A stretch of DNA of 64,000 nt from Hyphomonas sp. Its GTDB lineage: Bacteria; Pseudomonadota; Alphaproteobacteria; Caulobacterales; Hyphomonadaceae. This document shows, one piece after another, positions 34,728-43,144 of this stretch (positions are counted from its first letter, which is position 1; every line of letters starts with the position of its first letter). The notes beneath the pieces were generated by a model that saw only the letters and a program-made list of their open reading frames with translations, made no database searches and had not been told where the DNA came from. The stretch covers positions 1,406,099 to 1,470,098 of the forward strand of contig NZ_JAGYJH010000003.1 in the NCBI RefSeq assembly GCF_018402285.1. The letters run 5' to 3'. Position numbers and translations under genes: made by a program.

Positions 34728-34878
34728 GGCCGCCAGGGTTTCGCTTGTGGAAAAAGGCCGCCCTACGCCCTGGCTTCCCCGTGCGCAAGGGCGCCTATCG
34801 GCGCTTGCCCCGGCGACGCCGCGCCGCTATAGGCCGCGCAAATCCCCGCAAACATCAAAAGACTACAGGAAGCTCCTC

Positions 34879-35301
34879 ATGGCCGTGCAGCGCACCTTTT
34901 CCATCATCAAGCCCGACGCCACCGAGCGTAACCTTACCGGCGCGATCAATGCCGTGATCGAGAAAGCCGGTCTGCGCATCATCGGCCAGCGCCGCATTCA
35001 GATGACCCGCGCCCAGGCCGAGCGTTTCTACGCCGTCCATTCCGCGCGCCCCTTCTTCGGCGAGCTGGTCGACTTCATGATCTCCGGCCCGGTCGTCGTT
35101 CAGGTTCTCGAAGCGGAAGACGCCATAACGAAGTACCGCGAAGTGATGGGCGCCACCAACCCTGCCGACGCGGCCGAAGGCACCATCCGCAAGCTGTTCG
35201 CCAAGTCGATCGGCGAGAACTCGGTCCATGGTTCGGACTCGGCCGAGAACGCCGCGCTCGAAATCGCGCAGTTCTTCTCCGAGGCGGATCTCACGAGCTG
35301 A
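34879..35301 (+). CDS. ndk: Nucleoside diphosphate kinase
   Basis: Ndk transfers the gamma phosphate of ATP to nucleoside diphosphates via a phosphohistidine. The 140-residue product has the full family pattern: [22 protein letters not shown] at the N-terminus, [56 protein letters not shown] (catalytic His in NSVHGSDS, about 117) and EIAQFF. The ATG at 34879 is chosen over the ORF-track start 59 codons upstream, with AGGAAG about eight bases before it. A terminator follows 33 bases after the stop. Confidence 0.97.
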   Translation: MAVQRTFSIIKPDATERNLTGAINAVIEKAGLRIIGQRRIQMTRAQAERFYAVHSARPFFGELVDFMISGPVVVQVLEAEDAITKYREVMGATNPADAAEGTIRKLFAKSIGENSVHGSDSAENAALEIAQFFSEADLTS

Positions 35302-35333
35302 CCAAATCTGGTTGCCTTCGGGCACCGGATCAG

Positions 35334-35368
35334 AGCCGGAGGCAGGGACGCCCGCCTCCGGCTTTTTC
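35334..35368 (+). terminator. Rho-independent terminator after ndk
   Basis: AGCCGGAGGC (35334-35343) and GCCTCCGGCT (35354-35363) form a perfect 10-bp stem with a 10-base loop, followed by TTTTCG. Confidence 0.9.
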
Positions 35369-35370
35369 GT

Positions 35371-35413
35371 GTCCGGAAGTGGCCGGATCTGGCCGGATCT
35401 GGCCGGAATTGGC
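35371..35413. repeat. Tandem 10-bp repeat, four copies
   Basis: GTCCGGAAGT, GGCCGGATCT, GGCCGGATCT and GGCCGGAATT are consecutive, followed by GGC. The unit GGCCGGAWNT equals one helical turn, so a protein could bind the copies on one face of the DNA. It lies directly after the ndk terminator and about 175 bases upstream of the gene at 35589. A simple slippage product is the alternative. Confidence 0.6.
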
Positions 35414-35588
35414 GACGGATTTGTACCCGCTGGCACCGGTTTGGCGACATTTTGCGGGGGTCTGAAACGGCTGGAATCCGTAAACCCTTCCTTTCAGATC
35501 ATGATTAATTGGCCCCTTACCCTTCATGGCCCTACAATCCCGGCCTGATAAGACACGTATCAGACCAGAGATTCAGGTAACCCGTCCC

Positions 35589-35945
35589 ATGTCCAAAACG
35601 CCAAAAAATACCGAATTAAAACACGGCGCCGAAGACCTTGAGGCCCGCCTGGCCGCGCTGCGCGCCGAGGTCGATGAGATCATGCTGGCCCTCGCCGCAA
35701 AGGCAGAGGCTGAAAAGGCAGACGTTGGGGCGAAGGTCGAAGACGCTGCGAAATCTGCAGCAACCACTGCAGAAGAGCTAAGTGAGGAAATCCTCCGCGA
35801 TGCCCGCCGCGCGCTGAAACAGATCCACAAACAGGCCGCTTCGCTGGAGAAGACGCTGTGGGTAGAGACCCGCGCCAATCCCCTGCAAACCCTGCTGATC
35901 GCCTTTGGCGCCGGCTTCATCGCTTCGCTGCTGATCCGCCGCTGA
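35589..35945 (+). CDS. DUF883/ElaB-like membrane-anchored protein
   Basis: The 118-residue product is mostly a long charged helix, probably coiled-coil (EDLEARLAALRAEVDEIMLALAAKAEAEK, 15-43; SEEILRDARRALKQIHKQA). It ends in a single C-terminal membrane helix preceded by the typical NPLQTLLIAFGAGFIASLLIRR. This is the DUF883 family that includes ElaB/YqjD, reported in E. coli to attach to ribosomes at the inner membrane in stationary phase. The ATG at 35589 is preferred to the ORF-track start. Its stop overlaps the next start (TGATG at 35943-35947). Confidence 0.85.
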   Translation: MSKTPKNTELKHGAEDLEARLAALRAEVDEIMLALAAKAEAEKADVGAKVEDAAKSAATTAEELSEEILRDARRALKQIHKQAASLEKTLWVETRANPLQTLLIAFGAGFIASLLIRR

Positions 35946-36370
35946 TGCTGTCTTTCCTGTCCTCCCTTTTGCAGAGCCATGTCGAGGTACAGGTGAACCG
36001 CGGCATCAGGGGCCTTGGCACCCTTGCCGTGGTCGGGGCGATGCTGCTGACCGCTTATATTGCTGCAGTTCTGGCGCTTGCCCTGTTCCTGGCCGAACGG
36101 ATGAGCCCCTGGGCCACGGCGGCTTTCATCGCCCTCGGCTTTGCCCTGATGGCAGGACTTATCCTCCTCTTCGTGTCGCTCAAGAATGACGCCGACAAGC
36201 GCGCCGAAGAGGCAGCTGCAAGGGCGCGTCAGGACACGCAGGCTCAGATTCTGTCTGCCCTGACAGGCGGCGAAGGCGGCGGTAAACAGGCCTTGGTGAT
36301 CGCCGCCATTGCCGGCCTGATCCTCTCCAGCCTGCTCGGAAAGGGCGATGAGGAGGATGGCGACGCCTGA
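35945..36370 (+). CDS. Small membrane protein of the holin-X/DUF1469-like type
   Basis: The 141-residue product has two adjacent membrane helices (GTLAVVGAMLLTAYIAAVLALALFLAE, about 26-52; ATAAFIALGFALMAGLILLFVSL), a charged linker (KNDADKRAEEAAARARQD) and a short C-terminal hydrophobic stretch (LVIAAIAGLILSSLLGKG). It pairs with the DUF883-type gene, overlapping it by one base. The same pairing is common in Proteobacteria (yqjD-yqjE in E. coli), so it is more likely a YqjE-type envelope protein than a phage holin. Confidence 0.75.
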   Translation: MLSFLSSLLQSHVEVQVNRGIRGLGTLAVVGAMLLTAYIAAVLALALFLAERMSPWATAAFIALGFALMAGLILLFVSLKNDADKRAEEAAARARQDTQAQILSALTGGEGGGKQALVIAAIAGLILSSLLGKGDEEDGDA

Positions 36371-36376
36371 TCCCCG

Positions 36377-37399
36377 TTATTCGGCGCCAACCTTCACGAC
36401 GCGCCGGCCGGTATTTTCCCCCCGGAAAAGTCCACAGAAGGCTTCGGGCATCGCCGCGATGCCCTCAAAGCGCTCTTCCTGAGTTTTCAGGCCGCCGGAA
36501 GCGATCATTTGCGCCATGGACCCAAGGGCCTCGGGGAAACCGCGCGCAAAATCGAAAACCACCAGCCCTTGCATGTTCACCCGGTGGGTGATGAAGGGTT
36601 TGGTGTGGACAATGCCCGGCGTTTCCTCCGGTTTCAGGTTGTAATCGGCCACCTGACCCGAAATGCAGATCCGCCCGTTCAGCGCCATCAGCTGCAGCAC
36701 GGCGTTGACCATCGCATTGCCCACATTGTCGAACAGGATATCAACCCCGTTGGGAAACTCCGCCGAAATCGCGCCGGAAAGATCGCGCGCCGTCTTGTAG
36801 TTGATCGCTGCGTCAAACCCGGCTTCGGAGACCAGCCAGCGGCATTTCTCATCGCTGCCGGCGACGCCTACAACTTTCGAAGCGCCCCAGGCCCTGGCGA
36901 GCTGTCCTGCAGTGGCGCCTACAGGGCCCGCGGCGGAGGTGACGAGAACGGCGTCGCCTTGCTTGAAGCGCGCCACGTCTTTCATGCCAAACCACGCTGT
37001 CAGCCCCGGCACGCCGAGCACGCCGATCCAGGCCGAAAGCGGCACGCCCGGAACATCCATAACCTTGCCGATGAAGCCTTTGCCGGACTGGACCGAATGG
37101 GTCTTCCATCCCCCCGCGCAGAACACCTTCGTGCCAACCGGCCAGTCCGGATGGCCGGAGGCATCAATGATGCCTGCGCTGAAGCCGTCGATGGGTTTGC
37201 CGAGCGGCAGGGCAGCTGCATAGCTATCGCCGCCAGACAGGCGCGAGCGTGTGCCGGGATCAACCGAGCACCAGACATGCGCTACGCGGAACTGGCCGTC
37301 CCTGGGCTCTGGAAGGGGCTGGGTTTCCAGGCGGAAGTCGGAGGATTTTGGCGGGCCGTCGCAATACTGGGCGAGGACGATCTGCTGGAGTTCGCTCAT
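36377..37399 (-). CDS. NADP-dependent oxidoreductase (prostaglandin/CurA-reductase-like MDR)
   Basis: The 340-residue product fits the leukotriene B4 dehydrogenase/2-alkenal reductase branch: LETQPLPEPRDGQFRVAHVWCSVDPGTRSRLSG at the N-terminus, then GVPGLTAWFGMKDVARFKQGDAVLVTSAAGPVGATAGQLARAWG (nucleotide-binding, about 129-172). INYKTARDLSGAI, FDNVGNAMVNAVL and GRICISGQVADYN follow. Such enzymes reduce alpha,beta-unsaturated carbonyls with NADPH; the substrate is not known. The ATG at 37399 is preferred, with GGGAGG nine bases upstream. It lies 29 bases downstream of purN. Confidence 0.9.
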   Translation of the reverse strand: MSELQQIVLAQYCDGPPKSSDFRLETQPLPEPRDGQFRVAHVWCSVDPGTRSRLSGGDSYAAALPLGKPIDGFSAGIIDASGHPDWPVGTKVFCAGGWKTHSVQSGKGFIGKVMDVPGVPLSAWIGVLGVPGLTAWFGMKDVARFKQGDAVLVTSAAGPVGATAGQLARAWGASKVVGVAGSDEKCRWLVSEAGFDAAINYKTARDLSGAISAEFPNGVDILFDNVGNAMVNAVLQLMALNGRICISGQVADYNLKPEETPGIVHTKPFITHRVNMQGLVVFDFARGFPEALGSMAQMIASGGLKTQEERFEGIAAMPEAFCGLFRGENTGRRVVKVGAE

Positions 37400-37428
37400 G
37401 GATTCGGGGCCTCCCAACCCTTTTGATT

Positions 37429-38016
37429 TCAGGCAGTTTTTATCTTCTCGCACGCCAGCGCAAGGGCGCGGGGGTAAAGCTTGTGTTCTTCCGGCAGGAT
37501 GCGGGCGGCGAGCGTCTGGGCGGTATCGCCCGGCAGGATCGGCACAGCGGCCTGCGCGATAATCTCGCCTTCATCGACCCCTGCGCTGACCCAGTGGACG
37601 GTGCAGCCCGCTTCTGCGTCGCCGGCGTCGATGGCGCGCTGGTGGGTGTCGAGGCCTTTGTATCTGGGCAGGAGGGACGGGTGGATGTTGATCATCCGGC
37701 CTTCCCAGCGCGTCACGAACCAGGAGGTGAGCACGCGCATGAAACCGGCCAGCGCGATGATCTCTGTGCCGGCATCTGTCAGCGCTTTGTCCAGCGCGCG
37801 CTCGAAGGTTTCACGGTCCTTGCCATAGAGCTTGTGGTCGATGGTGAGAGTGGGGATGCCGGCAGCGGAAGCGGTTTGGAGGCCTTTGGCGTCGGGGCGA
37901 TTGGAGGCAACCAGCACCGGTTTTGCCGGATAGGCGGGGTCTTCAGCCGCGCTCAGCAGCGCCTCCATATTGGAGCCGCGCCCTGAAATCAGGATCGCCA
38001 GATTGAGGCGCGTCAT
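37429..38016 (-). CDS. purN: Phosphoribosylglycinamide formyltransferase
   Basis: PurN formylates GAR with 10-formyl-tetrahydrofolate, the third step of purine synthesis. The 195-residue product has LNLAILISGRGSNMEALL (phosphate loop, about 4-21), IALAGFMRVLTSWFV, NIHPSLLPRYKGLDTHQRAI (catalytic Asn and His, about 109-128) and GCTVHWVSAGVDEGEIIAQAAVPI (Asp). Normal length. It overlaps purM upstream by four bases (ATGA at 38013-38016), so the two genes are coupled, as in many bacteria. Confidence 0.96.
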   Translation of the reverse strand: MTRLNLAILISGRGSNMEALLSAAEDPAYPAKPVLVASNRPDAKGLQTASAAGIPTLTIDHKLYGKDRETFERALDKALTDAGTEIIALAGFMRVLTSWFVTRWEGRMINIHPSLLPRYKGLDTHQRAIDAGDAEAGCTVHWVSAGVDEGEIIAQAAVPILPGDTAQTLAARILPEEHKLYPRALALACEKIKTA

Positions 38017-39041
38017 GCGCTGGCAAGCTCACCGAGGAGGCGCGGGTCTTCGCCGGCAGCCTTAAGGTCTGCCATGACCGCGTCTGCCTGTTCGGGCGCA
38101 ACCGCGAGGACAAGACCGATGCCCATGTTGAAGGTACGGTGCATTTCTTCAAGATCGACTTGTCCGGCGTCCTGCAGCCACTGGAAGACCGGGGGCGGGG
38201 TCCAGGCGGCGCGGTCGATGCGCGGGACGAGGCTGTCGGGACACATGCGGGGCGTGTTCTCGGTGATGCCGCCGCCGGTGATGTGGGCGAGGCCTTTGAT
38301 GCGACCCGAGCGGATCAGCGGCATCACGAGCGGCGCATAAAGGCGGGTCGGTGTCAGGAGGGCTTCGCCCAGCGTCTCGGAACTGGAGAAGGGCGAGGGG
38401 CCGCCATAGAAGAGGCCCTCGCGTTCCACGATGCGGCGGATCAGCGAGTAGCCGTTGGAATGGGGACCGGAGGAGGCGATGCCGATCAGCGTGTCGCCGG
38501 GTTTCATGTCGCCCATGCGGGGGAGTACCTTGTCGCGGTCCACCGCGCCGACGACAAAGCCGGCCAGGTCATAATGGCCGGGGGGATACATGCCGGGCAT
38601 TTCAGCGGTTTCGCCGCCGACGAGGGCGCAGCCCGAGCGGCGGCAGCCTTCTGCGATGCCGGCAATGACGGCTTCTGCGATGCCGCCCTCGAGCTTGCCG
38701 GTGGCGAAATAGTCGAGGAAAAACAGCGGCTCGGCGCCCTGCGCCAGCACATCATTGGCGCACATGGCGACCAGATCGATGCCAACGGTGTTGTGGATGC
38801 CGGTTTCGAAGGCGAGCATCAGCTTGGTGCCGACGCCGTCTGTGCCCGACACCAGGATCGGGTCGTTGAAACCGGCTGCTTTAAGATCGAACAGCGCGCC
38901 AAATCCGCCGAGGCCGCCCATCACACCGGCGCGGGCGGTGGCCTTGGCCATCGGAGAGATTGCGTCTACGAGGCGCTCGCCTGCCTCAATATCGACACCC
39001 GCGTCACGATAAGAGAGAGGCGTCTTGGACGGCGTGTTCAT
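38013..39041 (-). CDS. purM: Phosphoribosylformylglycinamidine cyclo-ligase
   Basis: PurM closes the imidazole ring to give AIR in purine synthesis. The 342-residue product has the AIR-synthase fold: YRDAGVDIEAGERLVDAI at the start, GGFGALFDLKAAGFNDPILVSGTDGVGTKL, VGIDLVAMCANDVLAQGAEPLFFLDYFATG and GCALVGGETAEMPGMY. A GIASSGPHSNGYSLIRRIVE stretch and GLAHITGGGITENTPR complete the signature. First gene of the purM-purN pair, divergent from the DUF2066 gene with about 145 bases between. Confidence 0.97.
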   Translation of the reverse strand: MNTPSKTPLSYRDAGVDIEAGERLVDAISPMAKATARAGVMGGLGGFGALFDLKAAGFNDPILVSGTDGVGTKLMLAFETGIHNTVGIDLVAMCANDVLAQGAEPLFFLDYFATGKLEGGIAEAVIAGIAEGCRRSGCALVGGETAEMPGMYPPGHYDLAGFVVGAVDRDKVLPRMGDMKPGDTLIGIASSGPHSNGYSLIRRIVEREGLFYGGPSPFSSSETLGEALLTPTRLYAPLVMPLIRSGRIKGLAHITGGGITENTPRMCPDSLVPRIDRAAWTPPPVFQWLQDAGQVDLEEMHRTFNMGIGLVLAVAPEQADAVMADLKAAGEDPRLLGELASA

Positions 39042-39186
39042 TGGAATTGTGGCCCCTCAGTTTACCTGAATCGGCGCGTTAGCATGACGATGGCCCGAGT
39101 TCCAGTGAAGGATCGGAAGTGAAGCAGCCGGTTTCCGCCAGCGGGCAGGGTTGCTAGAAGAAAGACCGACAAGGAGTTCACCCCCC

Positions 39187-40206
39187 ATGATTCGATGGAT
39201 TATTGCCGCCGCGCTCGTGATTTTCGCTGCTGCGCCAATGGCTTTGGCCGACACGCGCGATGTCTACACGATCCGCGACATTGAGGTGGACCAGCAGGCC
39301 GCGACTGTCATTGAGGCGCGCGAAGCGGCCATGGCGTCTGCCCGGGTCGCTGCGGCGCGGGCCCTGATCAGCAAGATTACGCTCGCTTCCGACCGGAGCG
39401 CCGCAGGCGGCATCCCGGTTGACGGGGCGCTGGCGTCCCGCCTTACGGCAGCCGTCGACGTGCAGGAAGAAACGGCCGGCGCAGGCCGGTATCGCGGCAA
39501 GCTGGCGGTCGTGCTGAACCCGCAGATGGTGCGCGCGCATCTGGACTCGCTGAATGTTCCCTATCTCGACAGTCAGGCCCCTCTGGCGCTCATGGTTCCG
39601 GTAACCACGACGGCATCTGCCGCAGATGCGTGGCGGGCCGCCTTTGAAGAACGCAACAATGGCGCGCTCGCGCCCTACGTTACAGCGAGCGGCAATTTCT
39701 ACTCGGCCTACAGCTCCTGGTCTGAAATTTCGGCAGAGGCCGTGCCCCTGAACGCCCGCCGGGCCCTGATTGCGGAGCTGCAGGGACGCGACGGCGCCTG
39801 GCGCGTGGTTGTCTCTTCTGTAACCGCCGCCGGAAATGAGCCGGTTGGCGCAACCCCGCCGGCAGCCAGCCTGACGGACGCGGCCAAAGCCGTGACAACC
39901 CTTCTGGGCGAGAGCTGGAAAGAGGCATCCATCGTGCGCGATGGCAGCCGGACGAGAGTGGATGCGTCGGTGCGCTATACTTCGCTAGCCGAGTGGAACA
40001 CGCTGCGCGGCGCGCTCGCCCGCTCGCCGCTGGTTTCAGACTTCCGCACCAAAGCCGTTGCAAGGGAAGGCGCGCTTGTCTCCTTTGCGTATGCCGGTGA
40101 TGAAAACCGCCTGCGCAGCGACCTGGTTCAGCGCGGCGTGAGCCTGAGCCAGGAAGATGGCAAGCTGACCCTGCGATCGGCTGTAACCACGACCGGCATC
40201 CAGTGA
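39187..40206 (+). CDS. Secreted DUF2066-family protein
   Basis: The 339-residue product has a signal peptide (MIRWIIAAALVIFAAAPMALA) and so acts in the periplasm. The mature part resembles DUF2066, which is often encoded just before the DnaA-related hdaA/hda gene: YTIRDIEVDQQAATVIEAREAAMASARVAAARALI near its start and RYRGKLAVVLNPQMVRAHLDSLNVPYLDS in the middle. Molecular function unknown. The ATG at 39187 is used rather than the ORF-track start 12 codons earlier, with AAGGAG eleven bases upstream. Its stop overlaps the hdaA start by four bases (GTGA), so the two are translationally coupled. Confidence 0.85.
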   Translation: MIRWIIAAALVIFAAAPMALADTRDVYTIRDIEVDQQAATVIEAREAAMASARVAAARALISKITLASDRSAAGGIPVDGALASRLTAAVDVQEETAGAGRYRGKLAVVLNPQMVRAHLDSLNVPYLDSQAPLALMVPVTTTASAADAWRAAFEERNNGALAPYVTASGNFYSAYSSWSEISAEAVPLNARRALIAELQGRDGAWRVVVSSVTAAGNEPVGATPPAASLTDAAKAVTTLLGESWKEASIVRDGSRTRVDASVRYTSLAEWNTLRGALARSPLVSDFRTKAVAREGALVSFAYAGDENRLRSDLVQRGVSLSQEDGKLTLRSAVTTTGIQ

Positions 40207-40935
40207 CGTCAGAGACCGGCGGATCGCAGGACGGTCCGGGCCAGCCGCTGCTGTCTTTCCCGGCGCCTGATGCGCACTGGGGCGGGTTGATCAGGGGTGG
40301 GCCGAACGAAGCCGCCATCGGTCTGGCGTCTCGCCCGGCAGCCTGGGCGACCCACGCCCTATGCCTAACCGGCCCAATCCGGTGCGGGCTGAGCTACCTT
40401 GCGCAGGCTTGGGCTGGCCGGTTTGGTGGGAAATATTTGACGTCGCAGGACTTCACCGGCCTGAAACTCGGCGCGCTCGACGCGCTGGCTGGAGCGCATG
40501 TAGCGCTGGACGATGTGGACATGATTGTTGTGAAGCGGGATGAGCCGCTGTTGCTGTTCTACAATATGGTGGCGGCCAAGGGCGGGCGGTTGCTGCTGGT
40601 GGCGCATACTGGCCCTGCGGCGTGGCGAACCGGCATCGCAGACCTTCGTTCGCGGCTCAACTCCATGCCGGTGGTTGAAATCGGCCAGCCGGATGAAGCC
40701 CATCTCAGGGCGCGGCTTCGGGCCGCAGCCGCCCGGCGCTTCATGAAACTGTCGCCAGAGACGATCAATTACCTCGTCGCCGCGTATTGACCTTTCCTAT
40801 GAGGCAATCGAGACCCTCATGGACAGGCTGAGCGGGGCAGTGAGCATGGCCGGGAAGGCACCGGGGCTGGCGCTTGCCCGCCTGGTGCTTGAAGGATTGG
40901 ATGAAGACCGCGAAGAAGATGAGGGCGCAGGCTGA
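40203..40935 (+). CDS. hdaA: HdaA, DnaA-related replication regulator, interrupted by a +1 frameshift
   Basis: HdaA (Hda) binds the DNA clamp and stimulates ATP hydrolysis by DnaA, so origin firing is limited to once per cycle. The N-terminus has a clamp-binding-like QPLLSF (14-19), and the AAA+ core follows (LLLVAHTGPAAWRTGIADLRSRLN, VVEIGQPDEAHLRARL). The frame ends at TGA 40788-40790 right after INYLVAAY. One base back, the other frame continues with the missing lid helices: RIDLSYEAIETLMDRLSGAVSMAG and LALARLVLEGL, ending at TGA 40933-40935. Removing one base near 40781-40783 restores a full family-length protein. The P-loop is also odd: GPIRCGLS lacks the usual Lys. Sequence error, real lesion or recoding cannot be told apart here. 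Gene order hdaA-ppk-ppx matches Caulobacter. Confidence 0.8.
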
Positions 40936-40963
40936 AAGCCGGGCGCCGGACCAGGGGTGAGCG

Positions 40964-43144
40964 ATGCCGGACGGGCAACAGCAGCAGCGTGCAGTCAGAC
41001 AGATCATGTCTTCCCCGCAGCGATTCCTGAACCGGGAGCTTTCCTGGCTGCAGTTCAACCAGCGTGTGCTGGACGAAGCCAACAACGCCGACCACCCGCT
41101 GCTCGAGCGTCTGCGCTTCCTGTCGATTTCGGCGAGCAACCTCGATGAGTTCGACATGGTGCGCTATGCGGGCCTGCGCGAGCAGGTGCGCGCGGGCGTG
41201 ACCAGGCTGAGCCTTGACGGACTGACGCCGGCCCAGCAGGTGGCCGAGATTGAAGCAGCGGCGCTGAAGCTGATCGCGGCCCAGCAGGAACAGTGGCGCA
41301 AGCTGAAAGGCGAGATGGAGGAAAAGGGCATCCATGTGCTGGAGCCGCGCGATCTGACGCGCAAGGAACGCGGCGAAATCGAAGAATACTTCACCGCCAA
41401 CATCTTTCCGATCCTGACGCCGCTTGCGGTCGATCCGGCGCATCCGTTTCCGTTTATTCCCAATCTCGGCTTCACGATTGCCTTTGACCTGGAGTCAGAA
41501 ACCGGCGGCGAGGGACAGGTGGGTATCGTGCCGATGCCAACCTTTGTGCGGCGCTTCATCCGTCTGCAGACAGGCACCAAGCCCGGCATCCGGTTCATTG
41601 CCCTGGAGGATGTCATCGGGATGTTCCTGGGCGCGCTTTTTCCGGGCTTCAAGGAAGCGGGGCGGTGTCTGTTCCGGATCGTGCGCGACAGCGATATCGA
41701 GATCGAGGAAGAGTCTGAAGATCTTATCCGTGAGTTTGAAGTTCTGCTGAAACAGCGCCGGCGTGGCCGTATCGTCCGCCTACGGATGCAGTCGAGCGCG
41801 CCTGAAAAACTGCGCCATTTCATCATGCGTGAAATCGGGGCAGAACCTTCCGATATTGTTCTATATGACGGCATTCTTGGTATGGCGCGGCTCTCGGAGC
41901 TCATTGTCGATGACCAGCCGCAGCTGCTGTTCCCGGCATATGAGCCCCGCTATCCTGAACGTGTCCGGGAAATGGGCGGGGATATTTTTGCGGCCATTCG
42001 TGCCAAGGACATCCTCATTCATCACCCGTTTGAAAGCTTCGATGTTGTGGTCGAATTCGTGCGCCAGGCGGCGGCCGACCCGCAGGTTGTGGCGATAAAG
42101 CAGACCCTTTACCGGACAACTGTGAATTCCCCCATCGTCGGCGCCTTGATCGAGGCGGCGGAGTCCGGCAAGACGGTGACTGCGCTGGTCGAGATCAAGG
42201 CACGTTTCGACGAAGAGGCGAACCTGCGGCTGGCGCGTGACCTGGAGCGGGCAGGTGTCCAGGTTGTCTACGGCTTCATCGAGTACAAGACGCACGCAAA
42301 GGTATCGCTGGTCGTTCGCCGGGAAGGCAATGACCTTCGCACGTACACGCACTATGGAACGGGCAACTATCATCCGGTCAATGCGCGGATTTATACGGAC
42401 CTTTCCCTGTTCACGGCCGATCAGGCGCTTGGGCGGGACGCCAACCGTCTGTTCAACTATGTGACCGCGTATCGCGAGCCGCCTGAAGTGGCACCTGCTT
42501 TCGAGACGATCGGGATGTCGCCGGTAACGCTGAAAAAGCAGTTGATCGACATGATTGATGTTGAGACGCAGGCTGCACGCAAAGGGAAACCCAGCGGGGT
42601 CTGGGCGAAGATGAACAGTCTGGTAGATCCCGATGTGATCGATGCGCTTTACAAGGCGAGCCAGGCAGGTGTGCCAGTGGTGCTGGTTGTGCGCGGTATC
42701 TGTTGCCTGCGCCCGGGCATTCCCGGCGTTTCGGACAATATCACGGTAAAGAGTATCGTCGGTCGCTTTCTTGAACATTCCCGGATCATCTGCTTTGCCA
42801 ATGGCGAGGCATTGCCTTCCGCGAATGCAAAAGTGTTTCTCTCTTCGGCCGACTGGATGCCGCGTAATCTTATGCGGCGCGTGGAAGTTCTTGTTCCCCT
42901 CTTCAATCCAACAGTTCACCGGCAGGTTCTCAACCAGATCATGGTGGCCAATCTCAATGATGAACGCCAGACCTGGCTGATGCATCCGGACGGCAGTTAT
43001 GAGCGGCTCAAGGCAGCTTCCCCGGAAACGGCTTTTTCAGCGCACGGATATTTCATGGACAATCCCAGCCTTTCCGGCCGAGGAAGCGCGCTGGAAGTCA
43101 GCCTGCCGCCGAGGCTTTCCTACCGTGAGACCCATCCGAAATGA
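40964..43144 (+). CDS. ppk: Polyphosphate kinase 1
   Basis: PPK1 reversibly polymerises the gamma phosphate of ATP into inorganic polyphosphate. The 726-residue product has all family regions: RFLNRELSWLQFNQRVLDEA (N domain), NLDEFDMVRYAGL, then the two phospholipase-D-like C domains with IEYKTHAKVSLVVRR (autophosphorylated His), THYGTGNYHP and IVGRFLEHSRI (second essential His). SSADWMPRNLMRRVEVLVPL follows. It overlaps ppx by four bases (ATGA at 43141-43144), so synthesis and degradation of polyphosphate are co-expressed. The start could be the ATG at 40964 or 15 codons downstream (MSSPQRFL). Confidence 0.97.
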   Translation: MPDGQQQQRAVRQIMSSPQRFLNRELSWLQFNQRVLDEANNADHPLLERLRFLSISASNLDEFDMVRYAGLREQVRAGVTRLSLDGLTPAQQVAEIEAAALKLIAAQQEQWRKLKGEMEEKGIHVLEPRDLTRKERGEIEEYFTANIFPILTPLAVDPAHPFPFIPNLGFTIAFDLESETGGEGQVGIVPMPTFVRRFIRLQTGTKPGIRFIALEDVIGMFLGALFPGFKEAGRCLFRIVRDSDIEIEEESEDLIREFEVLLKQRRRGRIVRLRMQSSAPEKLRHFIMREIGAEPSDIVLYDGILGMARLSELIVDDQPQLLFPAYEPRYPERVREMGGDIFAAIRAKDILIHHPFESFDVVVEFVRQAAADPQVVAIKQTLYRTTVNSPIVGALIEAAESGKTVTALVEIKARFDEEANLRLARDLERAGVQVVYGFIEYKTHAKVSLVVRREGNDLRTYTHYGTGNYHPVNARIYTDLSLFTADQALGRDANRLFNYVTAYREPPEVAPAFETIGMSPVTLKKQLIDMIDVETQAARKGKPSGVWAKMNSLVDPDVIDALYKASQAGVPVVLVVRGICCLRPGIPGVSDNITVKSIVGRFLEHSRIICFANGEALPSANAKVFLSSADWMPRNLMRRVEVLVPLFNPTVHRQVLNQIMVANLNDERQTWLMHPDGSYERLKAASPETAFSAHGYFMDNPSLSGRGSALEVSLPPRLSYRETHPK

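Noticed and set aside
35945-36370. Evidence for a prophage from the holin-like protein
   Set aside because: The gene is coupled to a DUF883/ElaB-type gene as in the yqjD-yqjE pair, and no other phage gene lies nearby.
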